Assembly: GCF_000282035.1 (NCBI RefSeq)
Contig: NZ_AKKA01000081.1
Span: 25,195-89,194, forward strand
From: Rhizobium sp. CF122
Lineage (GTDB): Bacteria > Pseudomonadota > Alphaproteobacteria > Rhizobiales > Rhizobiaceae
DNA length: 64,000 nucleotides
Reading direction: 5' to 3'
The position numbers were made by a program, and so were the translations under genes. Below, piece after piece: positions 61,705 to 64,000 of this stretch (position 1 is the first letter of the stretch; every line of letters begins with the position of its first letter). The notes under the pieces were generated by a model. The model had not been told where the DNA came from. It did no database searches and worked only from the letters and a program-made list of their open reading frames with translations.

Positions 61705-62412
61705 ATGCGGAAGGCGGATCGCCTTTTCCAGATCATTCAGATCCTTCGCAGATCAAGCCGCCCAGTGACCTCGGCGCAACTCGCGGAGGAACTCGAGGTT
61801 GCGAGACGAACCGTCTACCGTGACATCGCTCATCTGATCGCCCAGCGCGTTCCGATCGAAGGCGCGACAGGGTATGGCTACGTGCTCGACCCGGGCTATG
61901 AAATGCCCCCATTGATGCTGACGCCCGACGAGATCGAGGCAGTCGTCCTCGGCGTTCAGATGGTGACAAGGTTGAACGACGCGACCATCAGAAATGCCGC
62001 CAGCGATGTCATGGCGAAGATCGCATCAGTAATGCCACCGGACCTTCTTCCGTACATTGCCGACCCCTCTGTTGGTATTAAGCCAGGCGAAGTCAGTGAC
62101 GAGGCGATGCTTGATACCCGTCCAATAAGGCGTGCGATCAGGGAAGGCCGAAAGCTGTATCTCGATTACCGTGCGGCAGACGGCGAGCTGACCAGCCGCG
62201 TCGTATGGCCTGTACTTTTAGGCTATGAGGACTCCCATAGCCTTTTGATAGCGTGGTGCCAGTCGAAGCAGGATTTCCGTCATTTCCGGACGGACGGCAT
62301 TCTCAAAATCGAGATTCTAGATGAAGTTATCGGAGTATCCAAAAGCAAGCTGAGAAAAGAATGGCAGCAACGGCGTTGTGCCGAATTGCTCAAGCGCGGC
62401 CCGTCCCGGTGA
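61705..62412 (+). CDS. YafY-type HTH/WYL domain transcriptional regulator
   Basis: A 235-residue regulator. The N-terminal HTH_11 domain reads MRKADRLFQIIQILRRSSRPVTSAQLAEELEVARRTVYRDIA; a WYL-like effector domain spans about 135-210 (LYLDYRAADGELTSRVVWPV). AGGAG lies 8-9 bases before the ATG at 61705, favouring it over 61684. It is divergent from the VOC gene with an 88-base intergenic region. Confidence 0.88.
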   Translation: MRKADRLFQIIQILRRSSRPVTSAQLAEELEVARRTVYRDIAHLIAQRVPIEGATGYGYVLDPGYEMPPLMLTPDEIEAVVLGVQMVTRLNDATIRNAASDVMAKIASVMPPDLLPYIADPSVGIKPGEVSDEAMLDTRPIRRAIREGRKLYLDYRAADGELTSRVVWPVLLGYEDSHSLLIAWCQSKQDFRHFRTDGILKIEILDEVIGVSKSKLRKEWQQRRCAELLKRGPSR

Positions 62413-62499
62413 CCGCAAAGGGGCCGGAAGGCGACAACGCGTTCGGCCGGAACGCGCCACTAGCGGTCATGTTGTGCGCCATCCAAGGCCTCGATCGCC

Positions 62500-63263
62500 T
62501 CACGGGCAAGTTTCCAGAACGATCGCTTCGGGGCCGTACACTTCTAGCCAACCCGCACACGCCCTATCCCGATAACTCTGCTCGACCATCAGCGCGCCAT
62601 CGGCGTCGACAAACAGCTTATAGGTTGGCATGAACACCGCCTTGTCCCGTCCACTTCCAAAAGACACGGCGTACGGCGCGATCTCGCAAGGTACTCCATA
62701 GCCATAGCAAAAGCCGGAGGGACGCCCATCGGGTCCGCGCTCTAGCGAAGCACTATTTGGATGAGGTTTTAGCCTGTTGAAATCGCCGATTTCGCAATTG
62801 CGGACTCTGCCGCCCCCATAGCGTTCCGGAATTTTGTCGGTCACGATCTGCTCGACCGCCAGCAAGATGCGGCGTTTGCCGTCGATGTTGAGACCAACGT
62901 TGCCCTGGAAATCAACCGCCTGTATGTATTCCGGCTTCAGAGGCGGCAGCGGCTCCTTTGAGGTCTTGTAGTATATGCTGACCATGCGCAAGCGGCCAAT
63001 CAGCACGCAACCCATCACGAACTGCGAGTCTTGGAAACTGTCGCTAAACAGCAGGCGGTAAGATTCATGCTCGCCTCTCGTTCCGCCGCTAGGATGAAAG
63101 GTCCTTCCAAAGGGGGCACCCCTTCCTCTTGGCACCGATCGTAGAACCTGTCGGCTTCAGGTAAGAGTTTCCGGCATTGCCGATCGAATTCGCTCGCGCT
63201 AGCCATTATTGCAAGCGACAGCACGGTGATCGCTGCAGTGAAGGCAAGTTTAAGATAGAACAT
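62500..63263 (-). pseudogene. Frameshifted secreted protein of unknown function
   Basis: Two overlapping minus-strand frames join into one protein. The first (from ATG 63263) has a signal peptide (MFYLKLAFTAAITVLSLA, site near ASA) and continues EFDRQCRKLLPEADRFYDRCQEEGVPPLEG. The second frame continues HESYRLLFSDSFQDSQFVMGCVLIG to the stop near 62500. Removing two bases within CTCTC (about 63075-63079) joins them as AAER-GEHESYR. The remaining body has GSGRDKAVFMPTYKLFVDADGALMVEQ. Either a GA dinucleotide insertion has inactivated the gene or the base call is wrong. The family is not recognised. Confidence 0.6.
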
Positions 63264-63481
63264 TGACTGTAAACCCAACGCCTCGCTGTCCTATCACAGC
63301 GCAATTTTCAAAGGGTAAGGCAAACGTTCTAAAATTGGGTATCTGGAAGTGGCCGTGCCTCAATGACAGCTTCGCGCGCCAGAAGCGGACATTGCGGCTA
63401 TCGCAGAATTCCGTACCATGCGCCATCGCAGAAGTTAGGAAAACAAGTGTCGCTTTTATCGGGATGTTCGCGAGGGTGCTC

Positions 63482-63931
63482 GTGCAGGTAACGATCCAGC
63501 TCGTCAGAAATCCAGGTTCACATGAACGGTCCGCCATTGCCGCGTCGCTGATTGAGTTCAACGCGTCTCGTATCGGGCGTCCGACCGAAGATAAACTGCT
63601 GGCCTTAACTGTCACTGAGCCCGAAACGGGAAATATCATTGGTGGGCTTTGGGGCAGCACGATTCATGACCACCTGCATGTCGATCTACTGGTAGTGCCG
63701 GAAGCGCTTCGCCATGGTGGTATTGGCCGTCGTCTCATGGCGCTCGCTGAGCAAGAGGCGATAGATCGCGGCTGCCGAGGCGCGTGGCTCACGACCCATA
63801 GCTTCCAGGCGCGCGGGTTTTACGAACGGCTTGGGTATGAGGCCTTCGGCATTATGGATGATTTTCCACCGGGACACAGCTTCATCTTTCTGCGGAAGCG
63901 ATTTGAGACGCCCGGAGACGTAGCGCGATGA
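63482..63931 (+). CDS. GNAT family N-acetyltransferase
   Basis: A protein of about 149 residues with the acetyl-CoA loop VDLLVVPEALRHGGIGRRLMALAEQEA and the late motif FYERLGYEAFGIMDDFPPGHSFIFLRK. A GTG at 63482 with GAGGG upstream gives a normal length; an ATG at 63464 is possible. The upstream open frame to 63263 lies over the start of the divergent pseudogene and is probably noncoding. The stop overlaps the next start as ATGA. Confidence 0.83.
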   Translation: MQVTIQLVRNPGSHERSAIAASLIEFNASRIGRPTEDKLLALTVTEPETGNIIGGLWGSTIHDHLHVDLLVVPEALRHGGIGRRLMALAEQEAIDRGCRGAWLTTHSFQARGFYERLGYEAFGIMDDFPPGHSFIFLRKRFETPGDVAR

Positions 63932-64000
63932 ACCAGCTGCCGTCATCGCCGCGCAGCACGCCCCTGCGATTGTTGCCGCCGCTGGCATCCCGTTCCTTCC
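63928..64000 (+). CDS. Start of a gene running out of the window
   Basis: An ATG at 63928 overlaps the GNAT stop (ATGA) and opens MNQLPSSPRSTPLRLLPPL, with GGAGACG upstream. The frame stays open to the window edge. Too little is visible to name it, but coupling to the acetyltransferase is likely. Confidence 0.45.
   Translation, partial: MNQLPSSPRSTPLRLLPPLASRSF

Noticed and set aside
1..64000. Search for tRNA, rRNA, transposases, integrases, repABC genes and CRISPR arrays
   Set aside because: None could be recognised on either strand; absence was judged by eye only.

Overview
The window looks like accessory replicon or chromid DNA of a member of the Rhizobiaceae (Rhizobium, Agrobacterium or Sinorhizobium type). 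It is GC rich, has AGGAGG-type ribosome binding sites, and carries five separate ABC import systems, each beside its own catabolic enzymes and regulator. No rRNA, tRNA, CRISPR array, integrase, insertion sequence or replication gene was seen. The genus assignment is inference from protein style and gene content.

Layout. (1) 1-6.9 kb: tail of an ArsR-like regulator, a GH51 arabinofuranosidase and a UgpC-type ABC importer, with a shared TGAT-N4-ATCA site upstream of both units. (2) 6.9-22.8 kb: a large divergent cluster of sugar-efflux-like MFS protein, M81 metallopeptidase, GH20 hexosaminidase, SDR, RpiR regulator and RidA on the minus strand, and an NTF2-like protein, second M81 protein and D-threonine-aldolase/D-serine-dehydratase-like enzyme on the plus strand. 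An ABC importer with a Gfo/Idh/MocA oxidoreductase follows. Three copies of an AT-rich motif (WATTTTCRT core) lie at the two promoter regions and suggest one RpiR regulon; this is the best candidate for an undescribed pathway. (3) 22.9-25.1 kb: methylmalonyl-CoA mutase. (4) 25.4-31.5 kb: LacI regulator, importer and GH32 fructosidase, with no ATPase gene but a possible remnant of one. (5) 31.5-33.1 kb: a small ferredoxin-fold protein and a 2-hydroxyacid dehydrogenase.

(6) 33.5-37.9 kb: a stress-type group (LysR, AhpD-like protein, NmrA-like protein, secreted cupin, MscS channel, Rrf2 regulator) with matching 21-bp operators at the Rrf2 gene and at the AhpD-like gene. (7) 38.1-44.9 kb: a ribitol operon (D-ribulokinase, ribitol dehydrogenase, ribose-type importer, AraC regulator). 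(8) 45.5-55.2 kb: a basic amino acid or guanidino-compound pathway (agmatinase family enzyme, class III aminotransferase, gamma-glutamyltransferase, succinate-semialdehyde dehydrogenase, amino acid ABC importer, GntR regulator). (9) 55.2-64 kb: mixed small genes, including a striking 1065-residue GYF_2-rhomboid-TPR-repeat protein, a cold shock protein, a VOC/YafY pair, a frameshifted secreted protein and a GNAT acetyltransferase.

Recurring theme: in all four import operons where a gene follows the solute-binding protein gene, a GC-rich hairpin lies just after it, which probably sets the high binding-protein to membrane-component ratio. All function calls rest on motifs and family memory; no searches were run.
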